NCBI GenBank assembly: GCA_947504205.1
Contig: CANNGL010000002.1
Span: 248,001 to 312,000, forward strand
Reading direction: 5' to 3'
Origin: an uncultured Litoreibacter sp.
Lineage (GTDB): Bacteria > Pseudomonadota > Alphaproteobacteria > Rhodobacterales > Rhodobacteraceae
Length of the DNA: 64,000 bases
The number at the start of each line of letters is the position of its first letter. The stretch's first letter is position 1. Made by a program: the position numbers and the translations under genes. Below are positions 1 to 9,354 of this stretch, in pieces. The notes under the pieces are model-generated. The model saw nothing but the letters and a program-made list of their open reading frames with translations. It searched no databases and was not told where the DNA came from.

Positions 1-696
1 AAAAATGCAGAGGAAAACACCGCCCTTCTCGTGTTCACGCGCTGGCATCGCGAAGAACTGGAGGCGGCCCATTCCCCATCTGACGGCAAGCCGGGGACGG
101 AAATCTCTGTCGAGCATCTGCGTGAACTGGATATGGAACTCGCCAACACACGCGAAGCGTTGCAGCAGACCATTGAAGAGCTGGAGACCTCGAACGAAGA
201 ATTGCAGGCTCTGAACGAAGAGCTTCAATCGACCAACGAAGAGCTGCAGGCAACCAATGAAGAATTGGAAACCTCCAACGAGGAGCTGCAATCTACCAAT
301 GAGGAACTAATCACCGTCAACGAAGAGCTGCAGGTCAACTCTTCGGAACTGCTCGCCTTGAACGCCGAACTGGGCTCGGTCCTGGGCAATGTTCCGGTGC
401 CACTTCTGGTGCTTGATAATGCCATGCAGATCAACCGCGCCAGCAACGGCGCGATTGAGCTCTTTAACATCGCAAAACCACTCTCGGCGCCGCATCTGAG
501 CCAAATCGCATTGCCCGACGGCTTCCCCATGATCGTCGATACCTGCAATGAAGCGTTACGCACCGGTCAGATGCGACAGCTCGAATTTGAAGCTGGCGGG
601 GATACCTACACCATGCAATGCGAACCCTTTCTCGGCGAAGCCAACCAGATCCATGGAACGACGATCGTCTTCATGAAGGCGGCAGCAACCAAGTGA
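1..696 (+). CDS. CheB/CheR fusion protein with PAS domain, 3' part only
   Basis: Truncated by the window edge; frame 1 is open from the first base and ends at TGA 694-696, giving the last 231 residues. Residues about 45-112 are a hexad repeat of the type NEELQSTNEELQ, the long coiled-coil linker that joins the methyltransferase (CheR) part to the C-terminal PAS domain in CheB/CheR fusion signalling proteins. Residues about 120-225 look like a PAS domain (PVPLLVLDNAMQINRASNGA near its start). The protein ends right after this domain, so no histidine kinase follows. Family assignment rests on the very characteristic linker; the CheB and CheR domains lie outside the window. Likely cytoplasmic. 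Confidence 0.8.
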   Translation, partial: KNAEENTALLVFTRWHREELEAAHSPSDGKPGTEISVEHLRELDMELANTREALQQTIEELETSNEELQALNEELQSTNEELQATNEELETSNEELQSTNEELITVNEELQVNSSELLALNAELGSVLGNVPVPLLVLDNAMQINRASNGAIELFNIAKPLSAPHLSQIALPDGFPMIVDTCNEALRTGQMRQLEFEAGGDTYTMQCEPFLGEANQIHGTTIVFMKAAATK

Positions 697-762
697 CGTT
701 CATGTTAAATGCGTTTTGCAACCGGGCGCGCTAGCATCTCCAAACACTGATTTGGAGTAATC

Positions 763-1578
763 ATGCGATACGCGCTGTCCTTTCTCGCATTTGCGCTTTC
801 TGGTTTTGCAACACCAGCAGCTCTGGCCGAACAAACCGCGCCCGACTGCATCGAGCAAACCCCATGCGAACTGGGAGATCGGTCATATCATGTGAAGCCG
901 CCCGATGACTGGGACGGCAAAACAGCCTTGCCAGTAATGCTGCATTTCCATGGATGGGCCCGCCAAGGCACATTGATCGTCAAACACGCTCGCATCTCGG
1001 GGGCGACACGCAGACGTGGTGTGCTGTTGCTTGCCCCAAATGGCAGGCACAAGTCATGGGATTTCTGGGCGCCCGGCTCCGATGACACCACCTTTGCGGA
1101 GGCAGTTTTGGCAGACGCCGCAAAGACTTATCCAATCGACTGGGACAACGTCTACGTCTCTGGATATTCCTACGGCTCCGCGATGGCATGGCGTTTCGCG
1201 TGTGAAACCAAAGTGCCATTGCGCGCCCTTCTCGCCGTATCAGGCACGATCGATCAGTCGGAAACCTGCGACGCTGCGCCCTACGAAGTGCGTCATGTAC
1301 ATGGCACGTCTGACAACGTGATGGATTTCCCGTTTGGTCCAGATGGCGACACATCCTATGCCGTTCAGCTTTGGCGTGACCGCTTGGGATGCCGCGACGA
1401 GACGGAAACGCTCAGCTACGCCACGACCGAAAGAGACAAATTCGATCGGTTCACTTGGGCGGACTGTGCCGAGGGTCGCGTCACGATTGACGTGCATACC
1501 CGCGGCCATTTCATACCGCGCGGCTGGTTTGCCAAGCAGCTTGATGAACTTCTGGAGACACATGCTCCAAAATCCTAA
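763..1578 (+). CDS. Secreted esterase / polyhydroxybutyrate depolymerase-like (LpqC family)
   Basis: 271 residues with a Sec signal peptide (residues 1-22, ending ALA before EQ). The alpha/beta-hydrolase fold is shown by HFHGWARQG near residue 65 (oxyanion region), the nucleophile elbow [10 protein letters not shown] with Ser136, a likely acid at Asp184 ([10 protein letters not shown]) and His249 in RGHFIPRGW. This layout matches the LpqC/PHB-depolymerase esterase family; the true substrate (polyester, feruloyl ester or other) cannot be read from sequence. TTTGGAGTAATC before the ATG is a good ribosome-binding site. The gene is convergent with the ABC permease and their ends overlap by 4 nt. 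Confidence 0.8.
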   Translation: MRYALSFLAFALSGFATPAALAEQTAPDCIEQTPCELGDRSYHVKPPDDWDGKTALPVMLHFHGWARQGTLIVKHARISGATRRRGVLLLAPNGRHKSWDFWAPGSDDTTFAEAVLADAAKTYPIDWDNVYVSGYSYGSAMAWRFACETKVPLRALLAVSGTIDQSETCDAAPYEVRHVHGTSDNVMDFPFGPDGDTSYAVQLWRDRLGCRDETETLSYATTERDKFDRFTWADCAEGRVTIDVHTRGHFIPRGWFAKQLDELLETHAPKS

Positions 1579-2336
1579 GGCTTGATGCGCCAGCCCGTGC
1601 GGAAAATCCAACCGATAAAGACAAGGCAGGCCAGCGTGAATAGCGCGATCGCCATCAGGCTCAGCCCGATAGGCACATCTGCCGTTCCAAAAAAGGCCCA
1701 GCGGAACCCCGACACCAGATAGAAAACCGGGTTGAGCATCGTGACGAACTGCCAGAAGGGCGGCAGCATGGTCACCGAATAAAACGATCCCCCCAAGAAT
1801 ACCAAAGGTGTGATTACCAGCAGCGGGATGATCTGCAACTGCTCAAAGTTCCCGGCCCATATGCCGATGATGAACCCGAACAACGCAAAGCTGATACAAG
1901 TCAAAATCAAGAATCCCAACATCAGAAACGGGTATTTGATCGGCAAATCGACGAAGAAAAACGCCGTTCCCAAAATAATCATCCCGATGAAGAACGCCTT
2001 CGTTGCAGCGGCACCGACGTAACCGATCACAATTTCCAGAAAACTGATCGGCGCGGACAGCAACTCATAGATGGTCCCGATGAACTTCGGGAAATAGATC
2101 CCGAACGAGGCATTGGCCGTCGCTTGGGTCATTGTCGTGAGCATGATCAGACCCGGTACGATAAACGCCCCGTAGCTGACACCCTCGATCTGGTCGATAC
2201 GGCTACCGATGGCCGCGCCGAAGACCACAAAATAGAGCGAGGTCGAGAGCACAGGCGACAGAAAGCTCTGCATCAGAGTGCGAAAAAACCGCGCCATCTC
2301 AAAAATATATATCGCGCGAATAGCCTGCCAGTTCAT
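1575..2336 (-). CDS. ABC-2 type transporter permease (YadH-like)
   Basis: 253 residues with six hydrophobic spans, no signal peptide, and the usual ABC-2 permease order: N-terminal amphipathic stretch, first span near residues 25-45, and the conserved periplasmic hairpin motif [18 protein letters not shown] near residues 180-200. It is the inner-membrane half of an exporter whose ATPase is the gene immediately upstream (4-nt overlap at 2333-2336). YadGH/NodJ-type pairs export lipids, polysaccharides or drugs; the cargo here is unknown. Confidence 0.88.
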   Translation of the reverse strand: MNWQAIRAIYIFEMARFFRTLMQSFLSPVLSTSLYFVVFGAAIGSRIDQIEGVSYGAFIVPGLIMLTTMTQATANASFGIYFPKFIGTIYELLSAPISFLEIVIGYVGAAATKAFFIGMIILGTAFFFVDLPIKYPFLMLGFLILTCISFALFGFIIGIWAGNFEQLQIIPLLVITPLVFLGGSFYSVTMLPPFWQFVTMLNPVFYLVSGFRWAFFGTADVPIGLSLMAIALFTLACLVFIGWIFRTGWRIKP

Positions 2337-3259
2337 GCGTTCTCTCCCACCAGACCAACGAAGATATCTTCCAGAGATGATTGACGTGTCGATACATCGC
2401 GCAACGTTATGCCCTCGTCCGACAGCGTACTCAAAAGCTTGGTGATGCCAGTACGTTCAGACGCTGTGTCATAGGCATAGATCAAACGCGTGCCATCCTG
2501 CTCTAGCCGCAGATCAAAGCTCTCCAGAGCGACCGGAACGGACGCAATCGCATCAGGCAACTCAATCCAAAGCTCCTTCTTGCCCATCTGTTGGATCAAC
2601 TCATCCTTCGGCCGGACCAATAGAATTTCTCCATTGGTAATCACACCTACACGATCGGCAATGGCTTCTGCTTCTTCGATGTAATGGGTTGTCAGGATGA
2701 TGGTCACGCCGTCTGCGCGCAAACCCTCAACGATTTCCCACATATCCTTGCGAAGCTCGACGTCAACACCGGCAGTCGGCTCGTCGAGAAACAGAACGCG
2801 CGGCTCGTGGCTCAGCGCCTTTGCAATCAACACACGGCGCTTCATTCCGCCCGACAACTCTTTGATCGGAGCGTCTTTCTTGTCCCAAAGGGACAGTTGC
2901 CGCAGGATCTTTTCCAGATAGGCATCGTCTCGCGGCTTGCCGAACAAGCCCCGAGTGAAACGCACGGTATTGATCACCTTCTCGAAGGGTTCGAGGTTGA
3001 TCTCCTGTGGCACCAAGCCAATCAGTCGCCGTGCCGCGCGGTAGTCATCAATAATGTCATGACCGCCCACGGAAATCTTGCCGGAAGACGGTGTGATCAT
3101 CCCGCAAATCGCTGAAATCAAAGTGGTTTTACCGGCACCGTTCGGGCCGAGAAGCGCCAGTATCTCGCCCTCCGAAATGTCGAGAGAAACGCCTTTAAGT
3201 GCCTGAAATCCGCCATCATAAGTTTTGGTAAGATCGGTGACTGAGACGATAGCTGCCAT
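2333..3259 (-). CDS. ABC transporter ATP-binding protein (YadG/CcmA-like)
   Basis: 308 residues. Walker [10 protein letters not shown] at residues 38-46, signature LSGGMKRR near 134, Walker [12 protein letters not shown] near 155, H-loop TTHYIEEAE near 190. The last 90 residues form the extra C-terminal domain found in ABC-2 exporters of the drug/polysaccharide type. It energises the permease that overlaps its stop codon. The ATG at 3257-3259 is preceded by AAGGGAGCACCC on the coding strand, a plausible ribosome-binding site. Confidence 0.92.
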   Translation of the reverse strand: MAAIVSVTDLTKTYDGGFQALKGVSLDISEGEILALLGPNGAGKTTLISAICGMITPSSGKISVGGHDIIDDYRAARRLIGLVPQEINLEPFEKVINTVRFTRGLFGKPRDDAYLEKILRQLSLWDKKDAPIKELSGGMKRRVLIAKALSHEPRVLFLDEPTAGVDVELRKDMWEIVEGLRADGVTIILTTHYIEEAEAIADRVGVITNGEILLVRPKDELIQQMGKKELWIELPDAIASVPVALESFDLRLEQDGTRLIYAYDTASERTGITKLLSTLSDEGITLRDVSTRQSSLEDIFVGLVGENA

Positions 3260-3364
3260 ATGGGTGCTCCCTTAGAGCGGCGACCCTAGTTGAAGTAAAG
3301 AGCAAGGAAAAGGGCACGATCTGTGCGCCAATGCAGACTTAATGAGTACCCGGACAGACGCGCA

Positions 3365-4030
3365 TTAAATTGCCGCGCGGATGGCCCTGATATTCTCACC
3401 ATATGGGGCCGGGTCACTCACAGATCCTCCACGGAACACGGCTGATCCTGCCACCAACACTGAGGCACCCGCCTTCACCAAATCCCCTGCCGTTGTCGGA
3501 TCAACACCACCGTCAATTTCGATGTCGATGGGCCTGTCACCGATCATGTCATGCAATTTGCGTATCTTGTCGTGCATCGGGATAAATTTCTGCCCACCAA
3601 AGCCCGGATTGACCGTCATCACGCACACCAGATCACATAAATCCAGAACATGCGCGACCGCCTCTGCGGGGGTGCCGGGGTTAAGCGCGACGCCAGCCTT
3701 CATTCCAGCGCCACGGATGGCTTGCAATGTCCGGTGAATATGCGGCCCAGCCTCAACATGGGCGGTCAATATGTCTGCTCCCGCCTTGGCAAACTCCTCG
3801 ATGTAGGGGTCCACTGGCGCGATCATCAGATGAACATCCATCACCGTTTTGATGTGGGGGCGGATCGCAGCACATGTAGCGGGCCCAAACGAGATGTTCG
3901 GCACAAAATGCCCATCCATCACGTCGACATGAATCCAATCGGCACCTTGTGCTTCGACCGCATCGATCTCGGTACCGAAGGCGGCGAAATCGGCGGCAAG
4001 TATGGATGGGGCGATTTTTACAGACGACAT
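3365..4030 (-). CDS. rpe: Ribulose-phosphate 3-epimerase
   Basis: 221 residues, full length. Interconverts ribulose 5-phosphate and xylulose 5-phosphate in the pentose phosphate and Calvin pathways. TIM-barrel signatures: [15 protein letters not shown] at the N-terminus, [17 protein letters not shown] (metal-binding His and catalytic Asp), [13 protein letters not shown], and the phosphate-binding DIEIDGGV and VAGSAVF segments. It is divergent from deoC, whose pathway also feeds sugar phosphates into central metabolism. Confidence 0.96.
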   Translation of the reverse strand: MSSVKIAPSILAADFAAFGTEIDAVEAQGADWIHVDVMDGHFVPNISFGPATCAAIRPHIKTVMDVHLMIAPVDPYIEEFAKAGADILTAHVEAGPHIHRTLQAIRGAGMKAGVALNPGTPAEAVAHVLDLCDLVCVMTVNPGFGGQKFIPMHDKIRKLHDMIGDRPIDIEIDGGVDPTTAGDLVKAGASVLVAGSAVFRGGSVSDPAPYGENIRAIRAAI

Positions 4031-4164
4031 GGCGCGACCTTCCTTATTCTGGGTACGGGCTACCCGAAAATCTTACAAAGGAAAACCGGATTCGGCGGCG
4101 TCGCGCCTTGCGATAACACGCCTGCCATGCGACCTTGAAGCTCTGCCCAAGGGACCAACCCCGC

Positions 4165-5157
4165 ATGACATTGACCGATACCAAAACATCTGTAACCCGT
4201 CTTCCGCAGGTTCACCTGCCCCGAAACCCCGGCATGGCGCTCGATCTGGATTGGATCGCACGTGCGCAGGCCAACCAATCCGCGATTGAACGCCGCGCGG
4301 CCACATTGCCCGGTCGGCGCTCCGTCAAAAAGACCCATCAGGCCGCTTGGTTGTTGAAGGCTGTGACATGCATTGATCTGACCACCTTGTCTGGGGATGA
4401 CACAGTTGGCCGCGTCCGTCGTCTCTGTGACAAGGCGCGCCAGCCGGTCCGTGCCGACCTTCTGGATCAGCTTGGCATGGAGGGTCTGACGACAGGCGCT
4501 GTCTGCGTTTATCACGATATGGTCGAAGCGGCCGTGGGCTATCTGGAAGGGAGCGGCATCCCGGTCGCCGCAGTCTCTACCGGTTTTCCAGCGGGTCTCT
4601 CTCCGCTGCATCTTCGCATCGCGGAGATAGAGGAAAGTGTAAAAGCCGGTGCCAAGGAAATCGATATCGTCATTTCGCGCCGCCATGTGCTGACCCAAAA
4701 CTGGCAAGCGCTCTATGATGAAATGAAAGCCTTTCGCGAGGCCTGTAGCGACGCCCATGTAAAAGCCATTTTGGCGACGGGCGAATTGGGTTCACTTCGC
4801 AATGTCGCCCGCGCCTCCCTTGTTTGCATGATGGCCGGGGCCGATTTCATCAAAACCTCGACCGGCAAAGAAAGCGTCAACGCAACCTTGCCCGTGAGCC
4901 TTGTGATGATCCGGGCGATCCGAGACTACTTCGACGCGACCGGCACTCATGTTGGCTATAAACCTGCAGGCGGAATTTCGAAAGCCAAGGACGCGATCAC
5001 CTACCTGGCTCTCATGAAGGATGAGTTGGGTCATCGCTGGCTACAGCCAGACCTTTTCCGCTTTGGAGCGTCTTCGCTGCTGAACGACATCGAACGCCAG
5101 CTCGAACATCATCTGACGGGCGCCTACTCCGCCTCCTACCGCCACCCGATGGGATAA
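4165..5157 (+). CDS. deoC: Deoxyribose-phosphate aldolase
   Basis: 330 residues from ATG 4165 (an upstream in-frame ATG at 4135 adds ten residues and is less likely). Cleaves 2-deoxyribose 5-phosphate to acetaldehyde and glyceraldehyde 3-phosphate. The Schiff-base lysine lies in GADFIKTSTGK and the second active-site lysine in VGYKPAGGI. The N-terminal 90-residue extension is normal for the long DeoC class. The stop is 4 nt before the ATG of the aldehyde dehydrogenase, so the acetaldehyde-forming and aldehyde-oxidising enzymes are cotranscribed. Confidence 0.95.
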   Translation: MTLTDTKTSVTRLPQVHLPRNPGMALDLDWIARAQANQSAIERRAATLPGRRSVKKTHQAAWLLKAVTCIDLTTLSGDDTVGRVRRLCDKARQPVRADLLDQLGMEGLTTGAVCVYHDMVEAAVGYLEGSGIPVAAVSTGFPAGLSPLHLRIAEIEESVKAGAKEIDIVISRRHVLTQNWQALYDEMKAFREACSDAHVKAILATGELGSLRNVARASLVCMMAGADFIKTSTGKESVNATLPVSLVMIRAIRDYFDATGTHVGYKPAGGISKAKDAITYLALMKDELGHRWLQPDLFRFGASSLLNDIERQLEHHLTGAYSASYRHPMG

Positions 5158-5161
5158 GACC

Positions 5162-7486
5162 ATGAACGTCAAAGAAGTTTTCGACACTATGGACTACGGC
5201 CCTGCGCCAGAGGATGCCTCAGAAGCTCAGGCATGGCTGGACGGTCACAAACGCAAATTCGGTTTGTTCATCGACGGAAGCTGGACCAAAGCCGGAAAAG
5301 GCTTCGACAGTAAAAACCCCGCTACAGGTGACGCTCTGGCCAAGGTCAGCCAAGCCACGCAAAAGGATGTCGATGCCGCCGTGAAAGCCGCGCGCAAGGC
5401 ACAAGGCCCCTGGGCAAAACTCTCAGGTCATCAGCGCGCCAAACATCTCTATGCCTTGGCCCGTGGCTTGCAGAAGCATTCCCGCCTTTTTGCCGTGCTC
5501 GAGACCATGGACAACGGCAAGCCCATTCGCGAAAGCCGCGACATCGACATTCCCCTTGCGCAGCGCCATTTCTACTATCACGCAGGCCTTGCGCAATTGA
5601 TGGAAGACGAGTTGCCCGGCCGCGCGCCCACCGGCGTCTGCGGTCAGATTGTGCCTTGGAATTTCCCGCTGCTGATGCTGGCGTGGAAAATCGCACCTGC
5701 GCTCGCGATGGGGAACACCGTGGTCTTGAAACCCGCTGAATACACCTCCCTGACCGCCCTGCTATTTGCGGAGCTATGCGATCGGGTCGGCCTGCCCAAG
5801 GGCGTCGTGAACATTGTGACCGGCGATGGCGCCGTTGGTGAGATGATCGTCAATTCTGACGTGGACAAACTGGCGTTTACGGGGTCCACCGCCGTGGGCC
5901 GACGCATCCGTGAAATGACAGCGGGCTCCGGCAAGGCTTTGACCTTGGAGCTTGGTGGCAAGTCACCCTATATCGTCTTTGACGACGCAGATATCGATAG
6001 CGCCATCGAGGGCCTTGTGGACGCAATCTGGTTCAATCAAGGACAAGTTTGCTGCGCAGGCTCACGCCTGTTGGTGCAAGAAGGCATATCCGAGGCGTTC
6101 TACCGAAAACTCAAAACACGCATGGACGGGCTGCGGATCGGTGATCCCCTCGACAAGTGTATCGATGTCGGCGCGGTCGTGGATCCGGTGCAACTCAAGA
6201 CCATTTCTGACATGGTGGACGCCAACAGCGATGGCGATACATATCAAGCCGGGTCTGCACCTGATGGGTGCTTTTACCCGCCGACGCTGATCACTGGTTT
6301 GTCGACCTCCTCCAAGCTGATGCAGGAAGAAATCTTCGGGCCGGTCTTGGTATCCACGACCTTCCGCACCCCCGCCGAGGCCGTCGCCTTGGCAAATGAC
6401 ACGCGCTACGGGCTGGCCGCGACCGTGTGGACCGAGAACATCAACCTCGCGCTTGATATCGCGCCCAAGCTTGTTTCTGGCATCGTCTGGGTAAACGCCA
6501 CAAACCTTTTCGACGCTGCTGCAGGCTTTGGTGGTGTGCGTGAAAGCGGCTTCGGGCGCGAGGGTGGTTGGGAAGGCTGTCTCGCCTACACCAAACCCAA
6601 ACAGTCCCCCAAACCCGCCAAACCCGCCAAACCCGCCAAACCGATCTCAGCCTTCGAGGGAAAGGGCGCGCTGCAAGACAGTCTCGACCGGACTGCAAAA
6701 CTCTATATCGGCGGCAAGCAGGCTCGACCCGACGGCGCCTACTCGCGGGTGGTCTACGGCCCAAAGGGGTCGGCAATCGGCGAGGTTGGTCTGGCCAATC
6801 GCAAAGACATCCGCAACGCGGTGGAAGCCGCACATGGTGCGAAAAGCTGGTCCAAAACCACAGGGCATCTGCGCGCGCAAATCCTGTATTACATCGCTGA
6901 AAACCTGTCTGCCCGCCGAAACGAATTCAGTGCGCGCTTGAAGGATATGACGGGCAAATCCGGCAACTCCGAGGTGGATCAGAGCATCGAGGCCCTGTTC
7001 ACAGCTGCCGCTTGGGCCGACAAGCTTGATGGAGCGGCCAAGGGTGTCCCCATTCGCGGTATCGCGCTTGCCATGCGCGAACCTGTGGGTGTCATCGCAA
7101 CGCTTTGCCCTGATGCAAATCCTCTGCTTGGTTTGGTCCAATCCATCGCGCCTGCTCTGGCAATGGGGAACCGCGTCGTCACCGTTGCGAGCGGGCCTTT
7201 CCCCTTGGCAGCGACTGACTTCTATCAGGTTCTTGAGACTTCTGACGTGCCCAGCGGAGTGGTAAACATCCTTACCGGGGATCATGGCGAACTCGCCCCT
7301 CATCTCGCGGCGCATATGGATGTGGATGCGGTATGGGCCTTTTCCGGCCATGCGAAAACCATTGAGGCCAAATCGACCGGCAACCTGAAACGCACTTTGG
7401 TTGCACCGGCTCCACTCTCCGCACGCGAAATGCTGGAACACGCAACCGAGATCAAAACCATCTGGGTGCCCTACGGCGAAGGCTAG
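5162..7486 (+). CDS. Aldehyde dehydrogenase, fused to a second truncated ALDH domain
   Basis: 774 residues, against about 480-500 for a normal ALDH. Domain 1 (residues about 40-480) is complete: PWNFPLLM, FTGSTAVGRRI for NAD binding, general base Glu263 in LELGGKSPY, and Cys297/Cys298 in GQVCCAGSRL. A flexible linker rich in Pro-Ala-Lys (PKPAKPAKPAKP, nt about 6597-6640) joins domain 2 (about 500-774). Domain 2 resembles the NAD-binding half of ALDH (PVGVIATLCPDANPLLGL), but ends without a catalytic Cys domain. With deoC just upstream, the likely substrate is acetaldehyde from deoxyribose degradation; that is inference from context. Confidence 0.9.
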   Translation: MNVKEVFDTMDYGPAPEDASEAQAWLDGHKRKFGLFIDGSWTKAGKGFDSKNPATGDALAKVSQATQKDVDAAVKAARKAQGPWAKLSGHQRAKHLYALARGLQKHSRLFAVLETMDNGKPIRESRDIDIPLAQRHFYYHAGLAQLMEDELPGRAPTGVCGQIVPWNFPLLMLAWKIAPALAMGNTVVLKPAEYTSLTALLFAELCDRVGLPKGVVNIVTGDGAVGEMIVNSDVDKLAFTGSTAVGRRIREMTAGSGKALTLELGGKSPYIVFDDADIDSAIEGLVDAIWFNQGQVCCAGSRLLVQEGISEAFYRKLKTRMDGLRIGDPLDKCIDVGAVVDPVQLKTISDMVDANSDGDTYQAGSAPDGCFYPPTLITGLSTSSKLMQEEIFGPVLVSTTFRTPAEAVALANDTRYGLAATVWTENINLALDIAPKLVSGIVWVNATNLFDAAAGFGGVRESGFGREGGWEGCLAYTKPKQSPKPAKPAKPAKPISAFEGKGALQDSLDRTAKLYIGGKQARPDGAYSRVVYGPKGSAIGEVGLANRKDIRNAVEAAHGAKSWSKTTGHLRAQILYYIAENLSARRNEFSARLKDMTGKSGNSEVDQSIEALFTAAAWADKLDGAAKGVPIRGIALAMREPVGVIATLCPDANPLLGLVQSIAPALAMGNRVVTVASGPFPLAATDFYQVLETSDVPSGVVNILTGDHGELAPHLAAHMDVDAVWAFSGHAKTIEAKSTGNLKRTLVAPAPLSAREMLEHATEIKTIWVPYGEG

Positions 7487-7520
7487 GAGCGCTGCTCCAT
7501 CCAGAGCCTTGGCAGGTAGA

Positions 7521-7553
7521 AGAAGCGCGCCTCAGATTTTTGGGCGCGCTTCT
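7521..7553. terminator. Bidirectional hairpin terminator between ALDH and aquaporin
   Basis: Perfect 11-bp inverted repeat, AGAAGCGCGCC at 7521-7531 and GGCGCGCTTCT at 7543-7553, with an 11-nt loop. It sits between the converging ends of the aldehyde dehydrogenase and aquaporin genes. It lacks a long T tract on either side, so termination strength is uncertain. Confidence 0.6.
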
Positions 7554-7566
7554 GGATTTCGCGCTC

Positions 7567-8265
7567 TCAGAGCGAAGTGATTTTGGCCTTGTGCAGCAAA
7601 CCACCCAATGCGCCGCCGACAAGCGGAGCCAGGATGAACAACCAAAGCTGTGACAGGGCTGTACCGCCAACAAACACCGCAGGTCCGACTGACCGCGCCG
7701 GGTTTACCGACGTGCCCGTGACCGTGATACCAACCAAGTGGATCATGACCAGCGTCAGACCGATCACCAGCCCACCCAAGGGCGCCGCCTGATCATCTTC
7801 GGTTACACCAAGAATCACGACCAGAAAGATCGCCGTCGCAATAACTTCAAAGATGAACGCGGAGATCATGAAGAACTCGCCACCATATCCAGCGCTCCAA
7901 CCATTCTGGCCCAAACCGTTGGATGCGATATCATAGCCTCCGGCAGAATTGACAGCGATCAGATAAATCATGCCAGCAGCGATGACAGCGCCAATCGTCT
8001 GGCCAACACTGTAGCCGACGAACTGAGCCCCGGTCATTCGACCTGCAACCAGCGCGCCCATGGACACTGCCGGATTGAGGTGCGCCCCGGAGATACGACC
8101 GATCGAATAGGCCATGGCGACGACGGAAATACCAAACGCGAAACTGATACCCGTGATTGCAATCGGGTCTGCTATTCCAACACCGGCACCGGCAAGCACC
8201 GCAGATCCAACACCAAAAAACACCAGAACAAATGTGCCGATGGCTTCGGCGACGTAACTTTTCAT
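7567..8265 (-). CDS. aqpZ: Aquaporin (MIP family, AqpZ-like)
   Basis: 232 residues from ATG 8265, which has GAGGGAGAAAGCTC directly upstream; a longer in-frame start at 8313 lacks support. Six transmembrane spans and the two NPA half-helices, HLNPAVS (Asn64) and SVNPARS near residue 187. The Arg after the second NPA is the selectivity-filter arginine typical of water-specific channels. Channel for water across the inner membrane, probably for osmotic adjustment. It stands alone on its strand between the terminator and the DUF1523 gene. Confidence 0.93.
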   Translation of the reverse strand: MKSYVAEAIGTFVLVFFGVGSAVLAGAGVGIADPIAITGISFAFGISVVAMAYSIGRISGAHLNPAVSMGALVAGRMTGAQFVGYSVGQTIGAVIAAGMIYLIAVNSAGGYDIASNGLGQNGWSAGYGGEFFMISAFIFEVIATAIFLVVILGVTEDDQAAPLGGLVIGLTLVMIHLVGITVTGTSVNPARSVGPAVFVGGTALSQLWLFILAPLVGGALGGLLHKAKITSL

Positions 8266-8370
8266 GAGCTTTCTCCCTCTCTGACCGCTGAAATTGGGCC
8301 TTGAGTGAGTCATCTCACTATTAAGCTATCAAAAGTTATGGGTTTTTTGCCCGTTCTTTCCCCGGAAGGC

Positions 8371-9072
8371 TTATTTGCGCGGTTTGCTTCGCCACGTATC
8401 CAGCCATGCTCGAAACCCGGATCGCTTCTCATCCGCATAGGCGTCAACATTGTCCCAGGTTTCTCCGGCACCCTCGACAATAGGATCAATCTTTTCGCGT
8501 CGGAACCACTGGGTCATGCGATAGAACCCCAATGCCAGCCCTGCGAAAATCACCAAAATAATGATGTTGAACCACGGGATAAGCCGGATATTGGGATCAT
8601 CAATCGCCTTCACGCCAACCGCGTTGGGGAAGATCGACAGGAATTCATTGCGCCAACCGTAATGCGTAATCAGTACCCATTGTGGATCGGAAGCTGTGCT
8701 TTTGAGGTCCGCAATTTCCGTCTGCAGGTTTGATGAATCCAGCTTGAAATAGGGCGGCCAGCCCCAGCCTGTATCTTCATTGCGGTAGACCATCGGTTCC
8801 TGACCGTCGGTGCGCCACAATGTGAAGAAATAGGTAGGCTTACGCACCGTATTGACGAAGCGAATGTCGCGGTTCACGCCACCGATTTCCTGCCCCGTAT
8901 CGGGTGAAGCCCAGAAAATGGAATTTTCGCCAAAATCAACCCGACGCACCTCGGTCTCTACAATCCGCGCCACGTCACGTTGCGGTAGCGTGTAGTGCAG
9001 AAACGCCAGGATCAGCACCCAGAACACAGTCCAGAAGATACGTTTGAGATACAGTCCGATCGAGGCACCCAT
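8371..9072 (-). CDS. DUF1523 family membrane protein, last gene of the AAA+ operon
   Basis: 233 residues. An N-terminal membrane anchor (about residues 8-28, ILAFLHYTLPQRDVARIV following) and a second span near 170-190 (IPWFNIIILVIFAGLALGFY) enclose a periplasmic domain with GWGWPPYFKLDSSNLQ and HYGWRNEFLSIFPNAV, which I recognise as DUF1523 hallmarks. Function is unknown. The start is 12 nt after the stop of the preceding gene, and it closes the eleven-gene minus-strand operon. The C-terminal 40 residues are charged and cytoplasmic. Confidence 0.85.
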   Translation of the reverse strand: MGASIGLYLKRIFWTVFWVLILAFLHYTLPQRDVARIVETEVRRVDFGENSIFWASPDTGQEIGGVNRDIRFVNTVRKPTYFFTLWRTDGQEPMVYRNEDTGWGWPPYFKLDSSNLQTEIADLKSTASDPQWVLITHYGWRNEFLSIFPNAVGVKAIDDPNIRLIPWFNIIILVIFAGLALGFYRMTQWFRREKIDPIVEGAGETWDNVDAYADEKRSGFRAWLDTWRSKPRK

Positions 9073-9084
9073 GGCGCGCGCTCC

Positions 9085-9354
9085 TTATTGAAAATTGACG
9101 ACGTAAACCAATACGCCGATCACCAGATAGGGCACGACAAAGACGCCAAAAATCAGCTTTCGGCGCAACGAGCCATCGTAGTCGATCAAACCCTGTTCGA
9201 TGAAGGCCTCCTTGTCGCCGGACATGCCTTCTTCGTCCCACTCTTCTGCCAGCTTCCCGCGTCTAACCGACCGCGACCAAGCGGACAGCACAAAATAAAC
9301 CACCAGCATTACCAGAAAGGCGAAGAACCCGAGTCTGAGAATTCCGAAAATCAT
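9085..9354 (-). CDS. Small membrane protein of the AAA+ operon, 89 aa
   Basis: 89 residues from the ATG at 9352-9354, which overlaps the stop of the 452-aa gene in an ATGA. Two transmembrane spans (residues about 4-23 and 65-85) enclose a polar, acidic central part (LAEEWDEEGMSGDKEAFIEQ). No family recognised. Position and coupling indicate it is made together with the neighbouring membrane proteins. Confidence 0.8.
   Translation of the reverse strand: MIFGILRLGFFAFLVMLVVYFVLSAWSRSVRRGKLAEEWDEEGMSGDKEAFIEQGLIDYDGSLRRKLIFGVFVVPYLVIGVLVYVVNFQ

Noticed and set aside
181-340. DNA direct repeats near the left edge
   Set aside because: They are the in-frame hexad repeats of the CheB/CheR coiled-coil linker and not an independent element.
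6597-6640. Short tandem repeat read as a CRISPR or minisatellite
   Set aside because: It is in-frame coding for a Pro-Ala-Lys linker of the double ALDH.
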